Assembly (NCBI GenBank): GCA_963752855.1
Contig: CAVVZX010000036.1
Coordinates: 1-64,000, forward strand
Length of the DNA stretch: 64,000 nucleotides
DNA from: DATJPW01 sp963752855
GTDB lineage: Bacteria; Desulfobacterota; Desulfomonilia; Desulfomonilales; Desulfomonilaceae
Direction: 5' to 3'
Shown one piece after another: positions 39,247-50,600 of the stretch (positions are counted from its first letter, which is position 1; each line of letters starts with the position of its first letter). The notes below the pieces were generated by a model. It saw only the letters and a program-made list of their open reading frames with translations, made no database searches and was not told the origin of the DNA. The translations under genes were made by a program, and so were the position numbers.

Positions 39247-40771
39247 GTGGATACCCTCGCGAATCTTGCAATCGGTTTCGGCAATGTCCTCCAGCCCGTG
39301 AATTTCCTCATGATATTTCTCGGCCTGCTGATAGGCATTGTCGCCGGGCTCTCCCCGGTATCACGATGATAAACTCAATCGTGCTCGTGCTGCCCTTCAC
39401 TTATGTGATGGGGATTGTGCCTGCCGTGCTCCTCATGATTGGCGTTTACTGTGGCGGCGTTTTCGGAGGCTCCATTACGGAATCCTGTTCAATATTCCCG
39501 GTGACCCCATGAACGTCCCGACTACATGGGAGGGTTACCGCCTGAACCGCCAAGGCAAGACCCAATATGCCCTCGGGCTAGCGATCATGAGTTCGGCATT
39601 CGGTGGCCTGGTCAGCGCACTCTGCCTCGCTTTCTTCGCTCCGCCGTTCGCTAAGTTTGCGCTTGGCTTCTCCACAGTGGAGTTTTCTCAGTCGTAGTCT
39701 TTGGGCTCGCGAGCGTGTCGGTGCTCGGCAGTTCCTCGATGACCGCAGCCCTTATCTCGCTCTTCGTCGGGATGTTCCTCGGAACAATCGGCACAGGCCC
39801 GGTCCGGAGTAGAGCGCTTTACCTTCGGCATACCGTTTCTCATTACCGGCGTAGACTTCGTGGCTGTTCTCATCGGTCTCTTCGCGATTGGCGAGGTAAT
39901 CGAGCAGCTCGTCGCTGTCGATGCAACCCGGTTCCCGACGCCACTATCAAGGGGGCGATACCTCGGCTTCCGCTCCTCGACCTCTGGCCGCTGCGTTGGT
40001 CGCTTATCGCGGAACGGCCGTCGGGCTAGCCGTGGGCGGTCTCGCCGGCGCTGGAGCGACAGATCGTCGTTCGTATCCTATGGTCTTAGAAACAGGTCTC
40101 CAAGACGCCGGAACTTTCGGCAAGGGGCATGAGGGAGGGCTGGTGGCGTCGGAGAGCTCGGTGAACGGCTCGACAGGCGGCGCTATGGTCCATCTACTTT
40201 GCCTTGGCATCCCCGGTAGCGCAGCGACCGCCGTGATGATGGGAGCGTTCCTGCTCCACGGGATACAGCCCGGGCCGATGCTCTTTACCAAGCAGCCCGT
40301 GGAAGTCTTCACGATAATCGCTGGGATGATCCTCGTCAATTTCGTGATGATTCTGTTGGGCTTTGTTGCTGCGTTCTCGTTCGCCACGCTCATGAAGGTT
40401 CCGGCGGCCATCCTCAACACCTTCATGGTCGTTTTTTGCTTCCTCGGCGGCTACGCGCTCCGCAACGACATGGCGGATGTCTGGATGACGATGTTGTTTG
40501 GCTTCCTGGGCTATGTGATGCGGCGGAACGAGCTGCCGATCCCCCCGCTGGTGATGGGCATAATCCTCGGGCCGATGGCCGAGCAGTCCTTCCTCACGAG
40601 CATGCTGGCCCATCACAATGACCTCAGCGTCTTGGTGACCCGCCCGGTGAGCGGGTCATCCTTGGGGTCACAGCTCTCCTAATCCTATGGGCTATAGCGA
40701 AGGCGCTGTCGCCGGCCGACCATGCGGCGCTGGAGAGTGAGGCCTTCTCCGCCCTTGAATTCACTGTTTGA
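39247..40771 (+). pseudogene. tctA: TctA-type large membrane subunit (many frameshifts)
   Basis: A GTG at 39247 follows AAAGGAG. TctA sequence can be traced from VNFLMIFLGLLIGIVAGLSP through INSIVLVLPFTYVMG, LFNIPGDPMNVPTTWEGYRL, VLGSSSMTAALISLFVGMFL and LIGLFAIGEVIEQLVAVDAT to GAMVHLLCLGIPGSAATAVM. It ends with LLILWAIAKALSPADHAALE and a stop at 40771. At least six frame changes occur, most before 40140; the last ~550 bases are nearly clean. About 500 residues are expected. It forms the channel part of the tripartite transporter with TctC and TctB. Confidence 0.75.
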
Positions 40772-40791
40772 CCACGCACAGTATGACTGGC

Positions 40792-40894
40792 GAGGTTGAA
40801 GAGGGATCAAATGCAGGGAACTCTAAAACAAGATCTCAAGGCTCATTCGACAATCAAGCGCGACATGCTTGGATCAATATTGAAGGGCAAGTAA
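40792..40894 (+). pseudogene. Gene-tail relic similar to the 3' end of the gene at 29648-30025
   Basis: The DNA from 40792 aligns with 29927-30012: GAGGTTGAAGAGG is identical, then after ~19 diverged bases AAAACAAGATCTCAAG is identical (40825-40840 versus 29959-29974), with further matches beyond. In the matching frame it reads TLKQDLKAH versus ALKQDLKTH, ending at a TAA at 40892. No start or body of the gene remains here. Confidence 0.55.
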
Positions 40895-40919
40895 GGGAAT
40901 AATCACCCAGCGTAAGTAG

Positions 40920-42104
40920 ATGCCTATGCACGATCCTTTCGGGGCGCGTTTATTAAAAACGAGGATATCAGGATTCCGGGGGCGGCAACCGGCCCGCTCG
41001 GAGGGCTCACATTTGCCGCAAAAGACAATTTCGATATTAAAGGCCATGTCACCGGAGCGGGCAATCCTGATTGGCTTCGAACACATGAAGTAGCGACTTC
41101 TACCGCGCCAGCGGTGCAAATGCTTCTGGACGCAGGGGCCACCCTGGTCGGCAAAACCATCATGGATGAGTTGGCATTCAGCCTTAACGGCGAAAATATC
41201 CATTATGGAACGCCTGTAAATCCTGCTGCCCCAGATCGCATTCCAGGCGGATCTTCCAGCGGTTCCGCCTCGGCGACCGCCGGACGGCTGGTGGATTTTG
41301 CTCTGGGAACGGATACCAGCGGTTCAGTGCGAGTTCCGGCAAGTTACTGCGGGCTATTCGGCATTCGGACCACTCATGGGGCTATTTCGACTGAAGGCGT
41401 CGTCCCTCTGGCCCCCAGCTTTGATACAGTGGGCTGGTTCGCACGGGAGGCCGATCTCTTATATCGAATCGGAGAAGTTCTTCTTCCGACCCAATCCGCT
41501 TCCAAATTACCTGCGCGTCTATTAATTGCAGATGATGCCTTTGCCTTGGCAGACAATCGCGATTCAGGCAATCCTCCAAACTGAAATCAAGAAGCTGGCG
41601 GAATTGACCCAATCCATCTCACATACGCGCCTGTCAGAAACCTCTTTGGAAATCTGGACCGAGATTGAGGTGACGTGCAAAACATATGAGGTCTGGCAAG
41701 CGCATGGAGAATGGATCAGCGCGGTTAAACCCAAATTCGCGGCTGAAATCGAAAAACGGTTTTCGCGCGCTGCGACCGTCACTGCGGCTCAGAAAGAAGA
41801 AGCGGAGATCCGGCGCTCTGCAATAAGATCGCGCCTATTGGAATTGTTGCGAGACGATACGGTAATATGCTTACCGACAACACCCGGGATTGCGCCTCTC
41901 AAGAATGCTCCGCCCGCTGCGACGGATAAGACTCGAAACCGCACTTTGACTTTGAGCTGTATTGCGGGGCTGGTGGGAGCGCCACAGATTACTTTGCCCG
42001 TGGCTCAAGTTGAGGGATGCCCCGTAGGCTTGTCGCTAATGGCAGCGCCCGGCAAGGACATGGATTTACTTTACTTTGCAACGCGCTTGCTTGGCCAAGG
42101 CTAA
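40920..42104 (+). CDS. AMI1-like amidase (amidase signature family; two frameshifts)
   Basis: The start MPMHDPFGA at 40920 changes frame near 40944 to FIKNEDIRIPGAATGPLGGL. A second shift near 41565 joins DDAFALADN to AIQAILQTEIKKLAEL. The catalytic residues are present: Lys in FAAKDNFDIKG, and the Ser-cisSer pair in GGSSSGSASATAG and GTDTSGSVRVPAS. The sequence most resembles plant AMI1 indole-3-acetamide amidohydrolase and its bacterial relatives. It hydrolyses small, often aryl, amides to acids plus ammonia. It closes the operon of transporter, CoA ligase and 2-oxoacid oxidoreductase, suggesting an amide as the growth substrate. That link is inference. Confidence 0.82.
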
Positions 42105-42118
42105 CTCGGACTTTCAAA

Positions 42119-43632
42119 TTAGATCCGGTTCGGGTCCAGGTTTTTGATATACGCAAGCAATTCAGAACCTTTTTGCGATTTGGTTTTGATCTTTTCGTAA
42201 TCTATTGGAACGTTGTTCAGGTACTGCAATATTAATGCGTCGCCAACCTTTGTGCCCGGTAATATACCGGCAAAAAAGAACCCCAAACTCTCAAACTGTT
42301 GAGAATAATGCGCTGTTTGAGGGTCAGAGAGGCCCAAGTACAGGTGGATTATTTCAAAGCGTTTAAGGCACAGTTCTCTCAGCCTGGATTTAACTTCCCG
42401 AAAAACATTCGATCCGAATCGCTCAACTCGTATTCGAGCTGTTCCGCTGGGACCGGCCGTGGTAACACTGACGACGCCTTTGGCGCCCGGTTCAGAGAAA
42501 TCATGCTCGTTGATATCTTTGCAATCCGGCGAAGCTCCCAAATTGCGGAACAATGAGACAATCATCGCCTTGTGATTCGACGGAGGATAAATGGTCAACG
42601 GTGGAGGTTCACGGAGGTACATAAAATGAACCAGCAGGCTTTCTCGCTGCGGAAGTTCCTCAGTAATTCGCCTGAATATTTCAGTTTGGGGCAAATAGCC
42701 CACAAACAGCGCACAATCTCTTAGCCCTATTCCGAGACCTACCTGTTGCGAATATGTGTGATTGGTGACCGCCTCGCCTAATATTCCCAATAGGCCTTCA
42801 GACCTGGCTTTATCCAGAGCAAATAGGTTCAATCGAGTAAAAATCCCCATTGATCTGAATTCCGGCTTGACCACCGCCCTTCCCAACTCACCTATTCGAG
42901 CTTCGCCGTGCCGAGTCAAGGCCAAATGCCCGGCAATTTCGCCCTTGGAGGTAACCGCGACGACGGAGAACATTTCACCACTCTTGATTCAGCTCAACAA
43001 TGCGCTCAGGATAGTATATGTGCTCAAAGGCATAGGTATTCCCATAAGCCTTGTATACGGCCTTGGAGACTTCCAGCGCCTCGGAAGGTTCCATCGGACG
43101 GATTGTGATGTCGGTGGCCGCTGAAATCCGCTTTTTGTCAACGGGCGGGGGTTCGTACGGTTCGAGTTCGCAGGCGTCGAAATATTCTGCAACGCTTCGG
43201 TTTTTGAGATATTTGATTAATACTATTTCTTTGCCGGCCGGTCCGAGATTATGGAACTCCACCTCGTCCATCGATTCTTTCAGCAGAGAGATTCCCGGGC
43301 CTGGCGCATCTTTGGATATTTCCCCAGGAACGGCATCCGAGAAGCCGAGTCGGATCAAACGGGAGCCCCTGATCTGCGATTATTATCTTGAGCCCGAGTG
43401 GCACACGCTCGCATGATATATCCAGTGTGGCCCGCTCATCGGGTTCGAACGCGTGCTCGATGACCGTGGTGACCGCTTCAGCGACCGCCCTTTCGATCAT
43501 CAAGCGGTCCTGTTCATCAAAGCCCATTTTCTTGGCGACTTCACCAACGTATGTCCGGGCCACGCCCACGTATGCGTGGTGATTAGGAATCGTAAGACTT
43601 GAATATTCGCATCTGTCTTGAATTATTGCCAT
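42119..43632 (-). CDS. RsbW-like (HATPase)-GNAT acetyltransferase fusion, copy 1 (two frameshifts)
   Basis: Three minus-strand frames make one ~504-residue protein. Residues ~1-125 resemble anti-sigma kinases (MIERAVAEAVTTVIEHAF, IIADQGLPFDP). The usual N-box Asn is Thr. After a frameshift near 43355 comes a linker (VEFHNLGPAGKEIVLIKYL), then a GNAT domain (ITIRPMEPSEALEVSKAVY; VVKPEFRSMGIF). A second frameshift near 42985 joins LNQ to SGEMFSVVAVTSKGEIAGH. The C-terminal ~200 residues (YLNNVPIDYEKI) match only its paralog at 57389-58892. The gene is four bases from the SpoIIM gene. The function is unknown: possibly a signalling acetyltransferase controlled by a degenerate ATPase domain. Confidence 0.75.
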
Positions 43633-43636
43633 GAAT

Positions 43637-44630
43637 CTACTCTCCGGCGCGCAGGGGGCCTTCTTTTCCCCGACCGGAGCCGGAGAGGACGAGGAAACCG
43701 AGCAAGGCCAGGAAAAGAGCTATGCTGAAAATGATCTTCAATATGGCCGGGAGCGGGGAAGGCGAAAGAAAGGCCTCGATAAGTCCTGCCATCGCCAGCA
43801 AGGGAATGCAACCGGCAATCAATTTTGCCGCCTGCTTACTCCGCAAAGCGAGAACTTCCGACCGCCGATATGGACCTGGATCGATCAAAGCGTGTCCTAT
43901 AACCAAACCAGCGCCGCCGGCTATGACTACAGCCGTTAATTCAAGGCTGCCATGAGGCAGCAGGAAAGACCAGAATTCCAGCGCAAGATTGTGATTGATA
44001 CATAAAGCGGCTACAGTTCCTATGAGAAGTCCGTTTAACGCCAGTAGATAAAGAGTTCCCACTCCAAAGGTAATGCCGGAAGCGAAGATCAGGAACGTTA
44101 CGGATATGTTGTGGGTCATCAGGCTGCTGGAAGCCATGGGGGCTACGGTATAAACGTCTTTAAACCACACTTTGCCTTTTTCCACTGTCGCTATTATGCT
44201 TTCCGGCGCCAAGAGTTCTATAAATGCAGGTTCCTTTAATCCAAGTAATAGACCTGTCAAGCCGGCTAATGATCAAGACTGCTGCGGCCGTGGCTATATA
44301 AACTGCTTCCGCTCGAAAAGCTCGCGGAAAACCGCTTATAAAGAAATCTATCACAGCGGCCCAGGTCAAGCGCGGCTTTCTGTAGATCAATCCGTGAATG
44401 CTCGCAACCTGACTATTGAGATAATTGATGATCTCGTTGTCGGTATCAACGGCCAATTCTGAAGATTTAAGAACAGACAGATCTGAGACCGCCGCAAAAT
44501 ATAACCGGCCTAAATCCCACAAGTCCTGCCGGCTCAATTTCTGCAATGAACCAGGCCGCAATTTCTTCGTTAGGCTTTCCAGTCTCTCCCATTCGTCTTT
44601 GCGTTCACTGATGAACTCGTTTATATTCAT
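43637..44630 (-). CDS. Stage II sporulation protein M (SpoIIM/DUF95) family membrane protein (one frameshift)
   Basis: The start at 44630 (MNINEFISERKDEWERLESL) shows the DUF95 N-terminal helix, then YRKPRLTWAAVIDFFISGFP before the first membrane segment. The frame breaks near 44255; the next frame continues with GLLLGLKEPAFIELLAPESI, then VTFLIFASGITFGVGTLYLL and LPHGSLELTAVVIAGGAGLV, and ends at 43637. About 330 residues and five membrane segments fit the family. In non-sporulating bacteria this protein usually sits beside RDD, DUF58 and MoxR genes; the divergent RDD gene at 44778 agrees. Confidence 0.82.
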
Positions 44631-44777
44631 TTTAGCTTGCAGCTTTCACTCGTAATGAAACAATCAGTATAGGTATGGCGTTCAAGACTAACGATTTGCT
44701 TGCCATAAGATGACAACGATCCGACAAAGTCGGTCAGCAGCCGGCAATCGTCATACTATCATGTCAGGGGAGATTCG

Positions 44778-45582
44778 GTGAAACAAAAGCATCTTACCTT
44801 CACAGTTGAGACCCCTGATCACATCGAACTGCAATTTCAACTGGCCGGCATCGGGAAGAGGTTTCTAGCCTATCTTATTGACAGATTGATCCAGTTTGGC
44901 TTGATCTTCGCCCTCTTTATTGTGATTAGCTTGGTCTTGTTCGCAGGAAACAAACTCGTTGCGGTAACCGACGTTATCTACAAAATGCGGCAGGTTTTGG
45001 GTCAATGGATTATAGCCGTCGCCATCCTGGTATATGGCGTCCTTTCTCTCGGATATTTCATTTTGTTTGAATATATCTGGAGCGGTTCAACGCCGGGGAA
45101 AAGGTCTCAACATATTCGAGTTATCAGAACAGATGGCGCGCCCATATCGTTCCTTGAAGCGGCAGTACGAAATATATTGCGCGCTGTCGATATTTTGGCC
45201 GATATTTATCCGCTGGGATTAGTAGTGATGTTCATAGATTCTCGCAATAGGCGCCTGGGAGACATCGCGGCCGGTACGCTGGTGGTGACTGAATCCGTAG
45301 TCGAGATTGCCTTTGGCTGGAAATTCGGCCCATTCCTTGGACGATGATGATCAACAGCTCCGGATGGTCGCCGCTACAATGACCTCGGGAGATTATCAAC
45401 TTGTGAGAAAATTCCTCGCAAGACGGGAAGCATTGGATGCTGAATACCGTCAACAACTGGCCCAGGAAATCGTTGATCGTATTTTCAATAAATCAAGTGT
45501 AATGGTCAAACCGTCGAACGATATCGAATTGTTCTTGGAAAGAATCGAAGCGGACTATCGAGACCGCCTGAGAATTCTCTGA
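44778..45582 (+). CDS. RDD family membrane protein (one frameshift)
   Basis: The start at 44778 follows AGGGGAGATTCGG. The opening VETPDHIELQFQLAGIGKRF and AYLIDRLIQF carry the Arg-Asp signature, followed by membrane segments around FALFIVISLVLFAG and ILVYGVLSLGYFILFEYIW. The typical GSTPGKRSQHIRVI and NRRLGDIAAGTLVV lie later. The frame is lost near 45320 and resumes as DDQQLRMVAATMTSGDYQLV to 45582, giving the C-terminal helical tail common in this branch. It is transcribed divergently from the SpoIIM gene, a usual partner. Confidence 0.82.
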
Positions 45583-45672
45583 ATCTTTTTCAGTAACGTT
45601 TCGGTTGGCATTCGAGTTTTTGCTTTTCTAGTTTGTTGCGCCGAAATTTAATTAGGGGGCTCTGGAGATAAG

Positions 45673-47012
45673 ATGGAGACCGATTCTTCCGATACTCCAC
45701 GAACTGTGACAATCACAGCCGTAAAAGATGAAGCAGCCAAGCGCACGATTGCCGAAAACCTATCTCGTATTACTTCCGGACATCCCCCGGTGGAACGTGT
45801 TTTGGCCCGATTGGACAACCTTCCCTGGAGGTTGACCCGAAGTGCCAGCGTATCGAGCGCGAAAAAATTGGTCACGCATACTGGAAGGTCTGGGGGCTTC
45901 CGTGCAAATCAGTCCACCGCTCCCGCCCGACAGAGCGTATGATTCGCCGCCGCCGACAGTAGCGACCCGAGCAACTCCGATTTCCCCGATACCATCTGAA
46001 AACAGGCAGGCGGAACAGCATGTGCCCGCCGCGCCGCAGGCTTTTGAACGGCAGGATTGGGCCACCCGACCAGAGAAGACCCAAATGGGAGATTCCGGAG
46101 AATTCTTATTGGAGCCTTTGTCGCTGGGAGGGATACTGGATCGCACTTTCCAAATCTGCCGTTCGCATTTCTGGAAGCTCCTAGTGATAGCAAGCATTCC
46201 CGTACTAATAGCTGGAGGAATTGCTCTTGTGGGGATCTTAGTCTTCCTACTGGCAGGGCTGACCTGGCAGGCTCTTGGGGGACTGCCGCAGTGGATCATG
46301 ATCGCGGGAGCCATATTGGTAATTCCATCAATAATTGTATTGCTTGTAGCGTTATTTTACTTGTCGCAGGGCGCTATGATTCATGCGGTATCGTTCATCT
46401 ATTTGAGCCGGAACATAGTTATCAAGGAAGCTTACCGCTTTGTTATGGGAAAATTGGGGAGATTTGTCTTCACATCGTTTCTCTTTGTAGCTGTAGCCAT
46501 TGGGTTCGTCACTGCGCCAATGCTGCTTGGGATTGGGGCGTATTTCGCCTTCAGACTTTTCACCTCAGGATGGTGGTCCGCTGTGACCTGGCCGTTCCTC
46601 ATGCTGATACCGGCTTACGGCATAACCAAGCTCCTGCTCTTTGATAAAGTTGTCATTATAGAGGATACCGCGTATCTGGCGGCCCTCAAGAGAAGCTGGC
46701 GTTTGATCCAGGGTAAGGCCGATCAAGGTTGGCCCAAGACGCTATTTCATGAGGCTCATTGTGCTTTTGCATCTCTTCGTATTGATTAATTTGACTATTA
46801 CAATGATTTTCCAGGCGCCGGCCGCAGTCGTGGCAATTATTATATCCGAACACGTGATCGTTGCCAGAATTCTTGAGCAACTCTTGAGTACTCTGGGCAG
46901 TCTCGTTGGGGGTGTGTTCGGTTCAGTTTGCCTCGTGGTCTTTTACTACGATCTTCGCAATCGGAAAGAAGGATTTGATCTGAAAATGCTCGCAAGGATG
47001 GACGAACGGTGA
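45673..47012 (+). CDS. Membrane protein with an N-terminal L7/L12-like domain (two frameshifts)
   Basis: The first ~75 residues (VTITAVKDEAAKRTIAENLS, LPWRLTRSAS) resemble the ribosomal L7/L12 C-terminal fold. A frameshift near 45865 joins them to LEGLGASVQISPPLPP, which finishes the fold. A Pro-rich linker leads to a C-terminal membrane domain with about six helices (LLEPLSLGGILDRTFQI; WKLLVIASIPVLIAGGIALV; ALKRSWRLIQGK), as in the YciC/UPF0259-like or GlpQ-membrane family. A second frameshift near 46742 joins GWPKT to FMRLIVLLHLFVLINLT, ending at 47012. The pairing with an RDD protein upstream suggests a common membrane role. No enzymatic function is evident. Confidence 0.72.
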
Positions 47013-47150
47013 TCCGAGAAATTTGTTTGGCGATAAAAGTTATTATAATTCCATTGGTTTATGGGTATCCGGGGAAATGCGGTTGAAACTCTCAACCTTT
47101 TTGTTCATAATCTCACCCGAACGATAGATCGTCCGAGCGCAGGAGGAGGA

Positions 47151-47483
47151 ATGGCAGAAAAGAAGAAAAAAGACGAGAAACAAAAACCCCTCGAGAAATG
47201 GACTATTAAGGAATTACGTGAAGAGGCCCTAAAAATACCGGGTGTCCAGGGAGTGCATGGTTTCAATAAGGCTGAACTATTGGCCGCGCTCCGCGCGGAA
47301 AAAGGAATCGTAGATACCGATACAAAGAAAAAGGGTGAAGGCGTTCGCGTCGTCAAGGCCAAATTAAAGGACGTACAGAAATTACGGGATGAGGAGCGCG
47401 CTCAAGGATCAGCCAATACTCGCTTGAACATTCTTCGGAGAAAAATATCAAAGCTTAAGAAGCAGACTCGTCGACTCGCTTAA
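47151..47483 (+). CDS. Rho termination factor N-terminal-like domain protein
   Basis: The ATG at 47151 follows the very strong ribosome site AGGAGGAGGA. The 110-residue product is highly basic and charged. KWTIKELREEALKIPGVQGV and HGFNKAELLAALRAEKGI form a Rho-N/SAP-like helical motif. The C-terminal half is a coiled coil ending in NILRRKISKLKKQTRRLA. Nucleic-acid binding is likely. Its cellular role is unknown. Confidence 0.75.
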   Translation: MAEKKKKDEKQKPLEKWTIKELREEALKIPGVQGVHGFNKAELLAALRAEKGIVDTDTKKKGEGVRVVKAKLKDVQKLRDEERAQGSANTRLNILRRKISKLKKQTRRLA

Positions 47484-47679
47484 GAGGCATCGCCGCGGAT
47501 CTCTCTGAACTTTATTGAGCTCATCCATGTTGATTACTTGTACAGGATCGGATATTGAGGTCTAGGACTGTGCAAATGAATTTGACTTTGCCGTCCGGGT
47601 GTTCGCGAAATAAAAAGATTTCCGCTTCCGAGTGTCAAGCCTGAACGGCCGCATTTCCTGGATATCCGACGTATTTGAC

Positions 47680-50600
47680 ATGGAAAAAAATCAAAATTCA
47701 TCGATACCCTTACGACCGTCTCTTTTAAGACGAATCGTGAAGTGGCTCTTTCTGCTGTTCTTGGCCGTATTTTTCTTGTGTGCCGGGCTCCTCGTCTTCG
47801 TAAGATTGGCCATGGACGGGAACCTCCTCGCGAGGTTCATGGTCCCGCGACTCGAAACGACACTGAACAAGAAAATCTCGCTGAATTCTGTGAACCTGAC
47901 TTGGCTCTCTTTGGGCACGGCGAAGATCTCGTTGAGAGACCTTGAAATTCAAGAACGTTCCGGAGGCCGGCTTCTGCTGCGTGTTCCGGAAGCCCTATGC
48001 GAGATTGACGCGCTTTCCGCCCTGACCGGGGCGCCCAAAATAAACCGCATTGCCATCTCTGACCCTGAAGCTCTTCTTCCGCCTCTACAAATTTTTGCAA
48101 GAGATCTTGAGACCCCATCTGTCGCTCGCAGGCGACCTCGGTTTGTGCGTCCTGTTGTGCATAACTTCCATCTATCCGGTGGCAGCGTCTATTCCCCGGC
48201 TACCGATCTCAAAGACGCGTCCAAAAAGCCGATAATTTCAAATGTTGAAATAATATGCTCCGGCGCCAGCCTCTACGGGCTGGAAAGCTTTTCCGTTAGG
48301 GGTACGGCGCCGGGAACGGACGGATCTCTGCAGATAGATGGTCAACTGACGTCTATGCCTTTTTTCGGCGATGACTGGCGCGGAAACTTACGTCTCCGTA
48401 TCCAAGGAGTTCCTGTTTCACCTTTCCGGCCGCTTGCGTCATATTTGAATTTCGATTTCCCTTTCTTAGAAGGTCTATTAAATGTTGATGCCACCATCAA
48501 AGGTGAAAGTAAGAACTTTCACGCTCGCGGTGAGCTTGCTTTCTCCAATGTCGCTGTTACGCCGGGGAACACATTTCTTCGTGATGCGCTCCTGGACAAA
48601 GGCTGGATACGTTTCACAGCGGATCGGCACAAGGAAAATCTTCGACTTGACTTGCCGGAGGTCGGATTACCCGGGATAAAATTTGGGGCAGAGATCAAGA
48701 TCAACAATTTCTTGTCGAGAGATCGCCAAGTGGAAATATCGGTCAAGAATGCCGATGTCGATTTAAAAAGATTCTTTCCCCTGCTGCCCCTGAAACTTAT
48801 GAAAAATGAAGACAGCGAACGCCTAATCGAAGCCGGTTTAGATGGGCACATATTAATTGCGGCAGCCAGTTGGATAGGTAAACCTTTCGACGTCTTCCAG
48901 GGGAAAGGGGGAGTGGGGAGGCTCTTTGTCGACGCCTATTTGGACAAAGTCTCCGGATTCGTCCCGGGCGCGGCCCTGCCGGTGAAGAATGCCACCGGTC
49001 GCGTACGGCTCAGCGCTAACGAAATGATATTTAAAGGAATCAGTGTTACTATTGGCAGTTCTCCCATAGTCATAAATGGCTGGCTTTCCGATCTTCAAAC
49101 TTCCCCCAAAACAGATTTGTTTTTATCTGTGAAGGGTCAGGCGCATGATTTCAAGCCGATATTTGAAAACAGAGTCGTCGCTGAACTACTTCAATCGTGG
49201 GTAGGCTCGATTGACGATGCCCAAGGCGGACTGTCGGTCACTATGGATGTGAAGGGTCTCCTGAAAAATCCCAGCATGAAAGGCCGCGTGACTCTGGAAG
49301 ATTTTCAATGCCGTTTTTCGCAATTTCCACTTGCAATACGAAAAATCAATGGAGCATTACGATTTCGGGGCTCGTCTGTCACTTTCAATGGGCTCAAGGG
49401 AATACTCGGTGACACATCCGGAGAAATAAGCGGCAGCCTTTCTGCTCACGATGTCGATATCACGGGAGATTTACGAGTCGCTCCGGCTGATTTGAAAAAA
49501 TTGAATGTGCTATCTCCGGAAATCAACATTTCGGGCCCGGCGCCAGTCTCTTTAACCCTCAAGGGCCGCCACCCGTCCCTGAACTTTTCCGCCAGGGTCA
49601 ATTTGAAAAACAATGGCTTGCGGATTGGCTCCGTTATCAAGAAGAGCCCTGGCGTCTCACTGGAACTTGATGCTTCGGGTTTTTCCGACTCAGAAGCGAC
49701 AACCGTGGACCAAGCTTATTTAATTTTGGATGGGAGCCGCATATCTGCCAAGGGCAAGATCGCAAAGGACGGTAAAACAGTATTTTACATTAATTTGCCA
49801 CCTAAAGGCGTTTCTACAAATGCGCTTGTTTCCCTTGCCGATCCGAGTCTAGACCTTCAGCCCGGAGGTAGAATTGAAGGAGACGCAGCTATCAAGATCG
49901 GGGCTGACAAATCCGCGCACCTTCAACTGGACTCGAATCTTACTATTAATCATGTGTCATTACGTATTGCCGGTTTCCACAAACGCTGGGACGGAGTAAC
50001 GGGTAATCTCCGTATTCGGGGAAGATCTTTGAACGCGGTTCTCGAGAGGGCCAAAATAGGTAGCACCGAGATATCGGGGACTGTCTCCATAACGGATTTT
50101 GATAATCCAAAAGTAGAAATTGTTTTGGAATCTCCCTTCCTTGACACTACGGACTTCACGGCTCCGCCGGGATATGTGAGTAAGGTCACATGGGGTGAGT
50201 GGATACGCGCCAACGCCGCCATCAAGTTCCTGGCACGGAGTCGCGGGGGGGCAAATATCAAAATTGCTAAAGGTAAAACCGCGACGCGAACTTTTTCCAA
50301 TTTCCAGGCGATTTTCGATGGCGCGCAGGGTCTCGTCAAGGCGCCGAAGTGGCAGCTGGTCTATGCCGATGGGACTTTGCGCGGCACGGCTCTGTTCGAC
50401 ATAAGAGGAAATACCACAACTCCTCTGTCCCTGGAAATTCAGGGTGATCAATCTCAGAATGGAGAGAATGCTGACGTCAGACCCCGATCGGGTTCGCATT
50501 GAAGGGGAAGTCACGACGGAAGGGCGAATGGAATGGAGAACCAGCGCCAGGCGCGAAAACGACGGCATTTATAAGACCGGTAAAATCGAAGTGCGAGTTC

